A stretch of 5,485 nucleotides of DNA from Acidobacteriaceae bacterium (GTDB lineage: Bacteria > Acidobacteriota > Terriglobia > Terriglobales > Acidobacteriaceae): positions 1-5,485 of the forward strand of contig PLSH01000338.1 of the NCBI GenBank assembly GCA_003165095.1, written 5' to 3'. Positions 1 through 5,484 of this stretch are shown here, piece after piece; position 1 is the stretch's first letter; each line of letters starts with the position of its first letter. The notes under the pieces were generated by a model. The model saw only the letters and a list, made by a program, of their open reading frames with translations, was not told the origin of the DNA and did not search any database. Position numbers and translations under genes: made by a program.

Positions 1-132
1 GCATGCCTGGGCCTTGTCCTGATGGCCGCGGCTGCCGGCGTCGGCTGCGGTAGCGGAGCAGCAGGCGCCCCGCCGGTTGCTCCCACTCACGAGGTAACCA
101 CTGCGGGCGCAGTCACACTTACCGTCCAGTAG
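1..132 (+). CDS. C-terminal end of a surface/Ig-like repeat protein (partial)
   Basis: An open frame enters from the left edge in frame 1 and stops at TAG 130-132, giving 43 residues. It reads as a hydrophobic Ala/Gly/Leu segment (about residues 3-16), a Cys-Gly-Ser stretch, then a Pro/Thr/Val-rich tail ending in VTLTVQ. In Acidobacteria, long secreted proteins built of Ig-like or NHL/YVTN repeats often end with a hydrophobic, Gly-Cys-rich segment followed by a beta-strand such as TxTLTVQ, and this fragment has that style. The body of the protein lies outside the window, so neither function nor start can be judged. The stop lies only 19 bases before the tRNA-derived repeat at 152, so this gene is the left chromosomal neighbour of the integration scar. 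The assignment rests on the style of the tail, not on a diagnostic motif. Confidence 0.5.
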   Translation, partial: ACLGLVLMAAAAGVGCGSGAAGAPPVAPTHEVTTAGAVTLTVQ

Positions 133-151
133 ATTGTCTTGGAGTGGGTTT

Positions 152-199
152 ATGGTGGGCAGTACTGGACTCGAACCAGTGACTTCCTGCTTGTAAGGC
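152..199 (-). repeat. Left attachment site: displaced 3' fragment of tRNA-Val
   Basis: This is an exact 48-bp copy of 1365-1412. On the minus strand it reads as tRNA-Val from the last base of the 5' anticodon-stem strand (tRNA position 31) through the T-arm and acceptor 3' strand to CCA, plus one further base. Identity stops at 200, so the D-arm and the 5' acceptor strand are absent and it cannot fold into a tRNA. The identity edge next to the anticodon loop matches the known habit of many tyrosine integrases of crossing over in the anticodon-loop region. Confidence 0.9.
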
Positions 200-280
200 G
201 TAATGCTTGAGTCGCCTTTTTCACTCATTGTCAAGCGTTCATATCATTGAATTAATCGCGTTTACTGACAACACAATTAA

Positions 281-403
281 CAATGTCAAGAGATTGCAGG
301 TTGGATGAGCCCGAAAATGATCAAGCGTTATTCGCACGTCAGAGCACAAGCAATGCGCGATGCGATCAACAAGGCGTTCGGCAACGTTAGTTCAACGCAA
401 TGA
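281..403 (+). pseudogene. Truncated tyrosine recombinase (integrase) C-terminus
   Basis: A short frame between TAA 278-280 and TGA 401-403 encodes 40 residues. Its centre, QEIAGWMSPKMIKRYSHVRA, matches the end of phage/island tyrosine recombinases, where an xIAGHxS-like turn is followed by (M/L)xxRYSH. The tyrosine of RYSHV (codon 329-331) corresponds to the catalytic nucleophile. Recognisable similarity starts near 284-287. The rest of the catalytic domain (the Arg and HxxR motifs), the core-binding domain and the N-terminus are missing, and I found no further integrase sequence in 200-280. It lies just inside the left attachment site and is most likely what is left of the element's own integrase after an internal deletion. 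The internal ATG at 305 could be called as a 32-residue gene, but that product would have no integrase activity. Confidence 0.8.
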
Positions 404-511
404 ACACTGGCGATGCGTCGTTTTCGGTTGTTCTGTTGCCGTGAAACGATTCTCCTATACCTGAAGTTAAAGGGGCTATCCTAGGAAAAACACGCTTTAA
501 GATTACCCTTT

Positions 512-1042
512 GTGAAATGGATCGAATTCAAACACGACGAGACCACTTATGATCTTACTCATTTACATCCCTGCACTTTGGTGTATGAGCGCCCCGCCGA
601 AAACGACAAGGCCGCTGAAATTTACAACGTAGACGTGATATTTACCCTTCACTGCTTCTCCCGCGAGCTGAAACCTGGGGAAGGTTGCGACAATAGTCTC
701 ATGTACTCTGACGGCTACGAAAGTCGAGTTTTCGATTTTCGCCGGTACGAATTATCGAAACGACTTCCGGAAATCATTCAGGCTTTGCCGGATAGAAAGC
801 CCTATCACAACAACAATCGCCGAAACTTCTTCACAATTGAAGTAATCACTGAAAACGGCGCATCTGTCGAATACGATATCTTCTTCAAGGTGAAGAAGAA
901 AGCGAAAGGTCGGCTTGAAATGATTGTTGAGACGGCTTTTGTCCGCGATCCAGATTATGACTCGACACGGCCAGCTGGGAAGCCGATCCGATTCTGGATT
1001 ATCCTGCACAACACTCTAAATAATAAGAAGATACGCACCTGA
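512..1042 (+). CDS. Conserved-looking small protein of unknown function, island cargo
   Basis: This gene encodes a 176-residue soluble protein with no signal peptide or membrane segment. The start is GTG 512: an in-frame TAG at 482 closes the frame upstream, no other start lies between, and no good Shine-Dalgarno sequence is visible. Distinctive stretches are YDLTHLHP (residues 13-20), VIFTLHCFSR (42-51), VFDFRRYELSKRLPEII (73-89), NFFTIEV (105-111), a basic patch KVKKKAKGR (126-134) and ILHNTLNNKKI (164-174). These look like a conserved single-domain family. From memory and unverified, similar short proteins in Proteobacteria carry the labels 'heat-shock protein' or 'stationary phase growth adaptation protein', which imply no known mechanism. 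I recognise no catalytic motif. It is the only intact gene between the two attachment sites, uses more A/T-rich codons than the chromosomal genes, and has its own terminator three bases past the stop, like a phage moron. It is very likely a real gene, but its function is unknown. Confidence 0.8.
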   Translation: MKWIEFKHDETTYDLTHLHPCTLVYERPAENDKAAEIYNVDVIFTLHCFSRELKPGEGCDNSLMYSDGYESRVFDFRRYELSKRLPEIIQALPDRKPYHNNNRRNFFTIEVITENGASVEYDIFFKVKKKAKGRLEMIVETAFVRDPDYDSTRPAGKPIRFWIILHNTLNNKKIRT

Positions 1043-1045
1043 CGG

Positions 1046-1077
1046 TGAAAAGGCCCCCGATGAAGGGAGCCTTTTCA
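1046..1077 (+). terminator. Intrinsic terminator of the cargo gene
   Basis: Perfect 9-base arms TGAAAAGGC (1046-1054) and GCCTTTTCA (1069-1077) extend inward by CCC/GGG after one C-A mismatch, leaving a loop of about six bases. The right arm carries a run of four T, followed by CATATTT. It starts three bases after the stop of the 512-1042 gene. The A-rich left arm means it could also work on the minus strand. Confidence 0.8.
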
Positions 1078-1364
1078 TATTTCCATGCGCCTCTTTTATC
1101 CCCACGCTCGTAGAGACCATTACTGGCGGGATCGACACCACGGCTTTGGGCCGCTGCACTTATATGCCGACATTCATACCCTGCGCTTTCCTGCGCACTT
1201 TGTCAAGAGCAAATGGCACCGCAGTGTCAATCGTTCCGACAACCGTTATTCGATTCAAAGGTTCACTCAAAGGTTCAAAAATATCGACTAGAGGTTCTTA
1301 CAGCCAAAATTTGTACAAATCGGAAGGACATCCGTTCAATGATTTCTATAAAGTACTGATTTTA
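1078..1364. other. Right arm of the element, no gene recognised
   Basis: These 287 bases lie between the cargo terminator and the right attachment site. Short open frames exist on both strands, but none has a ribosome binding site, a recognisable motif or convincing codon use. One of them simply runs into the antisense of tRNA-Val. Apart from the AGGTTC-containing direct repeats at 1255-1277 I see no structure. In elements of this kind this is where integrase arm-type and accessory-factor sites would lie. Confidence 0.5.
1255..1277 (+). repeat. Tandem 11-bp direct repeat, possible integrase arm sites
   Basis: TCAAAGGTTCA occurs twice with a 12-bp period (1255-1265 and 1267-1277). A weaker third copy with the same AGGTTC core follows at 1292-1297, also preceded by ACT. 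The repeats end about 90 bp from the right attachment core. Closely spaced repeats of about 10 bp beside a core site are typical of arm-type sites bound by the N-terminal domain of lambda-like integrases. That role is inferred; only the repeats are seen. Confidence 0.5.
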
Positions 1365-1412
1365 ATGGTGGGCAGTACTGGACTCGAACCAGTGACTTCC
1401 TGCTTGTAAGGC
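1365..1412 (-). repeat. Right attachment site within tRNA-Val
   Basis: This is the second copy of the 48-bp direct repeat found at 152-199, identical at every base. It covers the 3' part of the intact tRNA-Val from the anticodon stem to CCA plus one downstream base. It is the copy that keeps the tRNA functional, so the integration did not destroy the gene. The flanking base differs on each side (1364 A against 151 T; 1413 A against 200 G), which sets the limits of identity. Confidence 0.9.
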
Positions 1413-1442
1413 AGGCGCTCTAACCAACTGAGCTAACCGCCC
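1366..1442 (-). tRNA. tRNA-Val (anticodon UAC)
   Basis: On the minus strand this is a 77-nt tRNA with CCA encoded in the gene. The acceptor strands GGGCGGT and ACTGCCC pair fully, with one G-T pair. The D-arm contains AGCTCAGTTGGTTAGAGC. The anticodon stem CCTGC/GCAGG encloses the loop CTTACAA, giving anticodon UAC (valine). The T-arm is CTGG-TTCGAGT-CCAG. The discriminator base is A. Its 3' part is duplicated at 152-199, marking it as an integration target. The bases downstream of its 3' end now belong to the integrated element. Confidence 0.96.
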
Positions 1443-1477
1443 ACGGCCAGGCCGCACGGCTACTGCGGTCCTTTGTC

Positions 1478-1486
1478 ATCATATCA
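1478..1486 (-). promoter_or_regulatory. Possible extended -10 promoter for tRNA-Val
   Basis: On the minus strand the sequence TGATATGAT (a TGn extension followed by TATGAT) lies 35 bases upstream of the tRNA 5' end, which would give a 5' leader of about 29 nt. No good -35 hexamer is visible at 16-18 bp spacing, which is tolerated for extended -10 promoters. This is a motif-only call. Confidence 0.35.
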
Positions 1487-1529
1487 GTGAGTCGGGTGCG
1501 ATTTGGGCTCTGCTTGATAAACTCAGCCG

Positions 1530-2369
1530 GTGAGCAGACTGATTGTGAATGCGGATGATTTTGGGCTGACCTCCGGGGTAAATCGCGCAATTTTGGAGTT
1601 GAACGCCGCTGGCCTGGTAACCAGCACCACGCTGATGGCGCGGGCCGCGGCCACTGAGGAAGCGATCGAAGCGGCGCATTCCGCCCCTCGGCTGGGCGTA
1701 GGCTGCCACGTGGTTTTGGTGGACGGCGAGCCGGTGTTGCCGGTGGAAAAGATTCCGACGCTCATCGAGGGATTTACAGACCGTTTCCCGGCCTCCATGA
1801 GCGTCTTCCTGATGCGGCTGTTCACGGGCGGCATTCGCGCCGCTGAGATCGAGGCTGAAGCGGGAGCGCAAATCGCGTTGCTGCAGAGCCGTGGCGTGCG
1901 CCTGACGCACATTGACGCGCACAAGCACACGCACATGTTTCCGGCGGTGCTGCGGCCGGTGCTGCGCGCGGCGCGGGCAGCCGGGATTCGCGCGGTGCGC
2001 AATCCATTCGAGCCGGCGTGGGCGGTGAGGGCCACGGCCGGCGCCGCGTGGGGGCGCATCGCACAGGTAAGCCTGCTGCGGAGACTGGAGACCAACTGCC
2101 TGCGCATGATCGCCGAGGAAGGACTTGTGACCACCGACGGGACCATAGCCGTGGTAGGCACCGGAGCGCTGAACACGGAGACCCTGCGCGCCCTGCTGTC
2201 AAAGCTTCCCTCCGGCACATGGGAGCTGGTCACGCATCCCGGTTACAACGATGCGGACCTCGAGAAGGTGCGGACGCGGCTGCGGGCCTCGCGGGAGGTG
2301 GAGCGGAACGCCCTGGACACAATCAGGGAATTTCCCGGCGTCGAATTGATCTCCTTCGCGGACTTGTGA
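1530..2369 (+). CDS. HpnK/ChbG (YdjC) family carbohydrate deacetylase
   Basis: This is a 279-residue protein of the YdjC/ChbG metal-dependent deacetylase family, whose members remove N-acetyl groups from amino sugars such as chitooligosaccharides. NADDFG (residues 7-12) carries the Asp pair. GVGCHVVLVDGEPVLP (56-71) contains the conserved His60 and closely resembles the same region of hopanoid-associated HpnK proteins. THIDAHKHTH (126-135) is the metal-binding region, and THPGYND (235-241) is a conserved C-terminal loop. Length and motif order fit a complete enzyme. No signal peptide is visible, so it should be cytoplasmic. The start is GTG 1530, because the N-terminal strand SRLIVNADD begins there; no Shine-Dalgarno is apparent. 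It is followed by bshA on the same strand after a 126-base gap. HpnK is the best family label, but no hopanoid genes are in view, so its substrate is open, and a role in the BshA pathway is possible. Confidence 0.9.
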   Translation: MSRLIVNADDFGLTSGVNRAILELNAAGLVTSTTLMARAAATEEAIEAAHSAPRLGVGCHVVLVDGEPVLPVEKIPTLIEGFTDRFPASMSVFLMRLFTGGIRAAEIEAEAGAQIALLQSRGVRLTHIDAHKHTHMFPAVLRPVLRAARAAGIRAVRNPFEPAWAVRATAGAAWGRIAQVSLLRRLETNCLRMIAEEGLVTTDGTIAVVGTGALNTETLRALLSKLPSGTWELVTHPGYNDADLEKVRTRLRASREVERNALDTIREFPGVELISFADL

Positions 2370-2421
2370 GAAGGGGGAAGGTTGGCAGCGGCAAGCCTCT
2401 CCGCATATCTTTGCTCTGACG

Positions 2422-2443
2422 GGCTGCATCTTCGCCGGCAGCC
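2422..2443 (+). other. Intergenic hairpin between the deacetylase gene and bshA
   Basis: GGCTGC (2422-2427) and GCAGCC (2438-2443) form a perfect 6-bp stem with a 10-base loop. No T-run follows directly, so it is not a standard intrinsic terminator; a T7 run occurs only at 2477-2483. It could protect mRNA ends or cause pausing, or have no role. Confidence 0.3.
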
Positions 2444-2495
2444 GGAGCGTTCATAACCAAGACGGTCAAATCACTCTTTTTTTCAAGAAAGAATT

Positions 2496-3641
2496 ATGCG
2501 CATTGGAATCACATGCTACCCCACCTACGGCGGCTCCGGGGTGGTGGCTACGGAGCTGGGAATTGAGCTGGCGGCGCTGGGACACGAGGTACACTTCATC
2601 TCCTATTCGCAGCCGTTCCGGCTGAACGGGCGGGACGAGGGCATTTTTTATCACGAGGTTCCGGTCTCGAACTATCCTCTGTTCGAGTTTCCTCCCTACG
2701 ACCTGGCGCTGGCGTCGCGGATGCTGGAAGTGGCTGAATACTACGGGCTTGACCTCCTGCATGTGCATTATGCCATTCCTCACTCAGTAAGCGCGCTGCT
2801 GGCGCGGCAGATGCTGGCCAGCAAAGGGCGGCGGCTGCCATTTGTGACCACTCTGCATGGCACCGACATCACTTTGGTCGGACTCGACAGGAGCTATCTG
2901 CCGATTACGCGGCATGCCATCCAGGAAAGCGACGGAGTTACGAGCATCTCAGACTATCTGAGGGATAAGACCTTTGCGGATTTCGGAGTAACGCGGCCCA
3001 TCGAGACGATTACGAACTTTGTGAACTGCGACATTTACACGCCCATCAAGGACCCGGACGCGCGGGCCAGGGCGCGGCTGCACCTGGCAAAACCGGACGA
3101 AGCGATCCTGATGCATCTCTCCAATTTCAGGCCGGTCAAGCGCGTGGTGGACGTGGTGAGAATCTTTGCGCAGGTGGTGAAGGAGCGTCCGGCGCAACTG
3201 GTTCTGGTGGGGGATGGGCCGGACCGGTCGGCTGCGGAGTGGTTGGCCCACGACCTGGGGATTCATGCGCGGGTTCGCTTCCTCGGCAAGCAGGAGCGGG
3301 TGAACGAGTTGCTGCCGCTGGGGGATGTTCTGCTGATGCCGAGCGAACTGGAGTCGTTCGGGCTGGCGGCGCTGGAGGCCATGGCATGCAAGGTGCCGTC
3401 CATCGCCACGCGCGTGGGCGGAGTTCCGGAGTTGATCGACGACGGCGTGACGGGGCTGCTCTACGAGGTGGGCGACGTGGAAGGCATGGCGCTGGGAGCG
3501 CTGGGCCTGTTGAATGACCGGGAGCGGCTGGAGGGGATGCGCGACGCGGGCCGGAAAATGGCGCAGAAGCGCTTCTGCTCGTCGCTGGTGGTGCCGCAGT
3601 ATGTGAAGTTTTATGAGCAGGTGCTGGGGAACACCGATTAG
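2496..3641 (+). CDS. bshA: N-acetyl-alpha-D-glucosaminyl L-malate synthase (BshA)
   Basis: This 381-residue GT4-family, GT-B fold glycosyltransferase should transfer GlcNAc from UDP-GlcNAc to L-malate, the first step of bacillithiol synthesis in the cytoplasm. Seen in order: MRIGITCYPTYGGSGVVATE (1-20) with the Gly-rich acceptor loop; HEVHFISYSQPFRL (30-43); LLHVHYAIPHS (87-97); TTLHGTDITLVG (118-129); SNFRPVKR (209-216), which opens the nucleotide-sugar domain; LVGDGP (237-242); and the E-x7-E donor motif in ESFGLAALEA (E286 and E294). These stretches are characteristic of BshA, and the length is normal. The start ATG 2496 is preceded by an A/G-rich AAGAAAG (2485-2491), a weak ribosome site. 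Neither bshC nor an LmbE-type bshB is in the window; the upstream neighbour is a deacetylase of another family. A related GT4 enzyme with a different acceptor is the only serious alternative. Confidence 0.92.
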   Translation: MRIGITCYPTYGGSGVVATELGIELAALGHEVHFISYSQPFRLNGRDEGIFYHEVPVSNYPLFEFPPYDLALASRMLEVAEYYGLDLLHVHYAIPHSVSALLARQMLASKGRRLPFVTTLHGTDITLVGLDRSYLPITRHAIQESDGVTSISDYLRDKTFADFGVTRPIETITNFVNCDIYTPIKDPDARARARLHLAKPDEAILMHLSNFRPVKRVVDVVRIFAQVVKERPAQLVLVGDGPDRSAAEWLAHDLGIHARVRFLGKQERVNELLPLGDVLLMPSELESFGLAALEAMACKVPSIATRVGGVPELIDDGVTGLLYEVGDVEGMALGALGLLNDRERLEGMRDAGRKMAQKRFCSSLVVPQYVKFYEQVLGNTD

Positions 3642-3745
3642 GCATCAGGGAATCGACCGTGAGCAATTCTGGATAGATTAAGAATCCGCGGCAGCCAATA
3701 ATCGGAACCGGAGACACCCGAATCGTCCCGTCGAAGCGATGCGTT

Positions 3746-3773
3746 CAGCGGTTGGCTTCGACTGCTGTTTTTT
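3746..3773 (+). terminator. Intrinsic terminator or leader attenuator after bshA
   Basis: CAGCGGT (3746-3752) pairs with ACTGCTG (3761-3767) through seven base pairs, one of them G-T, around the 8-base loop TGGCTTCG, and is followed directly by six T (3768-3773). It lies 104 bases past the bshA stop and 17 bases before the likely ATG of the next gene. It therefore ends bshA transcripts, or acts as an attenuator if the downstream gene is transcribed through it. Confidence 0.6.
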
Positions 3774-3790
3774 GCCGAGACTTCGATTCC

Positions 3791-5413
3791 ATGACAAGTT
3801 CTAGAGCACCAGCCGGTGCGTCGCCCGCTTCCAGGCGGCGGCACAAGACAAAGTTCTGGACTCGCAAGATGAGGCTCTGGAGCTTGGGTCTGGGTTTGTC
3901 TATCGTCGTTTTGACGGCGGCAGGCGCTTACTTCGTCAGCACACATTGGCCTTACCGGTATCGCAGTGTTGAGCCAATGCTGGAGCAGGTTCTCTCGAGC
4001 CAGGTCAAGATCGGCCACTATCACCGCGTTTATTTTCCTCACCCTGGTTTCATGGCCACAGATATCACTCTGAGCCGCAACTCTGCGCCCAATCTTCCCC
4101 CTCTGGGCTCCGTACGCAGCCTGATTGTTCAAGGCACTTGGCTCGATCTGCTGCTCCTTCGCAAGCGTGTGCGCCTGGTAGACATGACGGGGCTGCGCAT
4201 CGTCATTCCTCCATTGGGAAGCCCCGCGAATCATGAGGACTTTCCCGCCGGAAGCAGCGCTGATTTCGGCGGTCCAACCGCTGTCGTCGAGCAACTTCGC
4301 ATTCACTCTTCCACTCTCGACATCATGCGTGCCGGCGGCAGCGACTACTTTTTTCCAATCCGGCAACTGATCATCCACAATCTGCAGAAGGGCCGCGCGC
4401 TCGCATACACCGTGGATATGCAGAACGCCAAGCCTGGGGGTCACATCCTGTCCACGGGCAGCTTTGGCCCGTTGAACCCGACAAATCTGGGCGCCACCCG
4501 ATTGTCCGGCGATTTCACCTTCTCGGCCGTCAAACTCCGGGACTTGGGAAACATTGGCGGAACGCTCTCTTCCAAAGGCCATTTCAATGGGACCCTGGCA
4601 GCCTTTGAAGCCGATGCAGCCTCGTACACCCCTGACTTTGCCGTCGGCAACGGCATGCCCACACCCTTCGCTGCGTCCGTCCATTGCGCCATAAATGGTC
4701 TCAACGGCGACATCGTTCTGCACGGCATCGATGCAAAGACCGGAGCGACCACGATTCACGTCGTAGGGAGCATCGAAGGTTCCCCCAAGGTCATCGATGT
4801 GGACATAGCCGTCGCGGGCGGGCGTGTGCAGGACATCCTGCGGCCCTTTATCCACGACAAAGTACCCGTCGCCGGCGCCGTGTGGGTTCATAGCCATGCG
4901 CGCCTCGGCCCCAGCGCCAATGGATTGAAGTTCCTTCAGCGCCTTCAGGTGGATGGAGCCTTCGACGTTCCCTCCGAGCGCCTCACCGATCAAGCCACGG
5001 AGCAAAAGCTCTCGGCTTTCAGTCAGCGCGCCCAGGGAGCGAAACCGCCAAAAGTGGATCCGGCCTCGGTCGATCGGGCCTCAAATGCATCTGCGGATGT
5101 ACTCTCTTCGTTCAGCGGCCAAGCCAGGATACGCAATGGTGTCATTTCCACACAGCGAATCGCACTTGAAATGCCGGGAGCGGAAGTCGATCTAAGCGGC
5201 TCGTTCAACCTGCGGGATCGCACCGTCGATCTGATCGGCAATCTTCGCATGCAATCCGACATTTCCCACACCACGACCGGGCTCAAGTCGGTGCTCATGA
5301 AGCCGCTGATTCCGTTCTTCAAAAAGAACAACGCAGGCGCGGTCATTCCAATTGCCGTCACAGGCGGTCCCGGTAGTTACAAGGTCACGCAAAATATCCT
5401 TCATCAAAAATAA
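3791..5413 (+). CDS. AsmA-like membrane-anchored envelope protein
   Basis: This is a 540-residue protein. A basic N-terminus (RRRHK and WTRK, about residues 15-27) precedes one hydrophobic helix (about 30-48), giving an inner-membrane anchor with a long periplasmic part. Residues 60-140 match the AsmA N-terminal pattern: a short helix, VKIGHYHRVYFPHPGF, then a strand-rich LPPLGSVRSLIV and LRIVIPPL. The middle is repetitive beta-strand sequence (for example GSFGPLNPTNLGATRLSGDF). The end (about 439-540) resembles the AsmA-like C-terminal domain, with ARIRNGVI, a GAEVDLSGSFNLRD strand pair and IPIAVTGGPGSYKV. AsmA/TamB/YhdP proteins are linked to outer-membrane assembly and phospholipid transport; this role is inferred by family. 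I chose ATG 3791 because the alternative TTG 3752 lies inside the terminator hairpin. ATG 3869 would remove most of the basic segment. It appears to be transcribed apart from bshA. Confidence 0.85.
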   Translation: MTSSRAPAGASPASRRRHKTKFWTRKMRLWSLGLGLSIVVLTAAGAYFVSTHWPYRYRSVEPMLEQVLSSQVKIGHYHRVYFPHPGFMATDITLSRNSAPNLPPLGSVRSLIVQGTWLDLLLLRKRVRLVDMTGLRIVIPPLGSPANHEDFPAGSSADFGGPTAVVEQLRIHSSTLDIMRAGGSDYFFPIRQLIIHNLQKGRALAYTVDMQNAKPGGHILSTGSFGPLNPTNLGATRLSGDFTFSAVKLRDLGNIGGTLSSKGHFNGTLAAFEADAASYTPDFAVGNGMPTPFAASVHCAINGLNGDIVLHGIDAKTGATTIHVVGSIEGSPKVIDVDIAVAGGRVQDILRPFIHDKVPVAGAVWVHSHARLGPSANGLKFLQRLQVDGAFDVPSERLTDQATEQKLSAFSQRAQGAKPPKVDPASVDRASNASADVLSSFSGQARIRNGVISTQRIALEMPGAEVDLSGSFNLRDRTVDLIGNLRMQSDISHTTTGLKSVLMKPLIPFFKKNNAGAVIPIAVTGGPGSYKVTQNILHQK

Positions 5414-5464
5414 AGAGAGCCGCACCGAACGCCAGACGGGATCCGGTCCCTGAGCCCCGCATCC

Positions 5465-5484
5465 CTGACCACTGACCCCTGACC
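5465..5484. repeat. Short 7-bp-period tandem repeat at window edge
   Basis: CTGACC occurs three times at a 7-base period (5465, 5472 and 5479), separated by single A or C bases. The array may continue beyond the window. It lies 50 bases after the stop of the AsmA-like gene in non-coding DNA. Confidence 0.5.

Larger units (their letters stand above)
152..1412. mobile_element. Small tRNA-Val integrated element, remnant or non-autonomous
   Basis: Two identical 48-bp direct repeats (152-199 and 1365-1412) bracket this stretch. The right copy is the 3' part of an intact tRNA-Val gene. The left copy is the displaced 3' tRNA fragment, which continues into unrelated DNA after position 199. This is the usual footprint of a tyrosine-recombinase element that enters a tRNA gene and restores it with its own attP copy. 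One repeat-to-repeat unit is 1213 bp. Inside are a truncated integrase C-terminus, one intact gene with a terminator, and a non-coding right arm. The interior is visibly richer in A+T than the genes to the right, which supports foreign origin. No complete integrase, excisionase or replication gene is present, so it could move only with help in trans, if at all. The repeats are seen directly; the history is inferred. Confidence 0.85.

Noticed and set aside
231..329. Repeated 9-mers TCAAGCGTT (231 and 321) and TGTCAAGAG (284 and 1201) within the element.
   Set aside because: A few shared 9-mers are expected by chance in 1.2 kb. They are irregularly placed, and two of the copies lie in or next to the integrase fossil.
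436..461. A possible promoter for the cargo gene, TTGCCG (436) with TATACC (456).
   Set aside because: The 14-bp spacing is too short and both hexamers are imperfect, so no promoter can be assigned before 512.
1085..1155. Minus-strand residues NGLYERGDKRGAW, loosely resembling the start of some integrases.
   Set aside because: The similarity is short and low-complexity, the frame continues into the terminator hairpin and stops soon after, and the orientation is opposite to the integrase C-terminus at 281-403.
1085..1291. A 68-residue plus-strand frame in the right arm of the element.
   Set aside because: It has no ribosome site, an unusual composition rich in His, Arg and Trp, and no recognisable family, and it overlaps another equally weak frame.
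1146..1409. An 87-residue plus-strand frame ending in GSTGLEPVTSCL.
   Set aside because: Its C-terminus is the antisense translation of tRNA-Val, a well-known source of false proteins. The rest has no motif or ribosome site.
1511..1530. A TGCTTGATAAACT stretch just before GTG 1530, considered as a -10 giving a leaderless deacetylase mRNA.
   Set aside because: The match to TATAAT is poor at every register and no -35 element is found at proper spacing. The lack of a Shine-Dalgarno alone is not enough.
1523..2233. A 236-residue minus-strand frame opposite the deacetylase gene.
   Set aside because: It is a shadow frame rich in Ser, Arg, Ala and Pro. The plus strand carries the complete YdjC/ChbG motif set.
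3638..5005. A 455-residue minus-strand open frame opposite the AsmA-like gene.
   Set aside because: It is an antisense shadow of a GC-rich gene. Its translation has no recognisable domain, whereas the plus strand encodes a coherent membrane-anchored AsmA-like protein.
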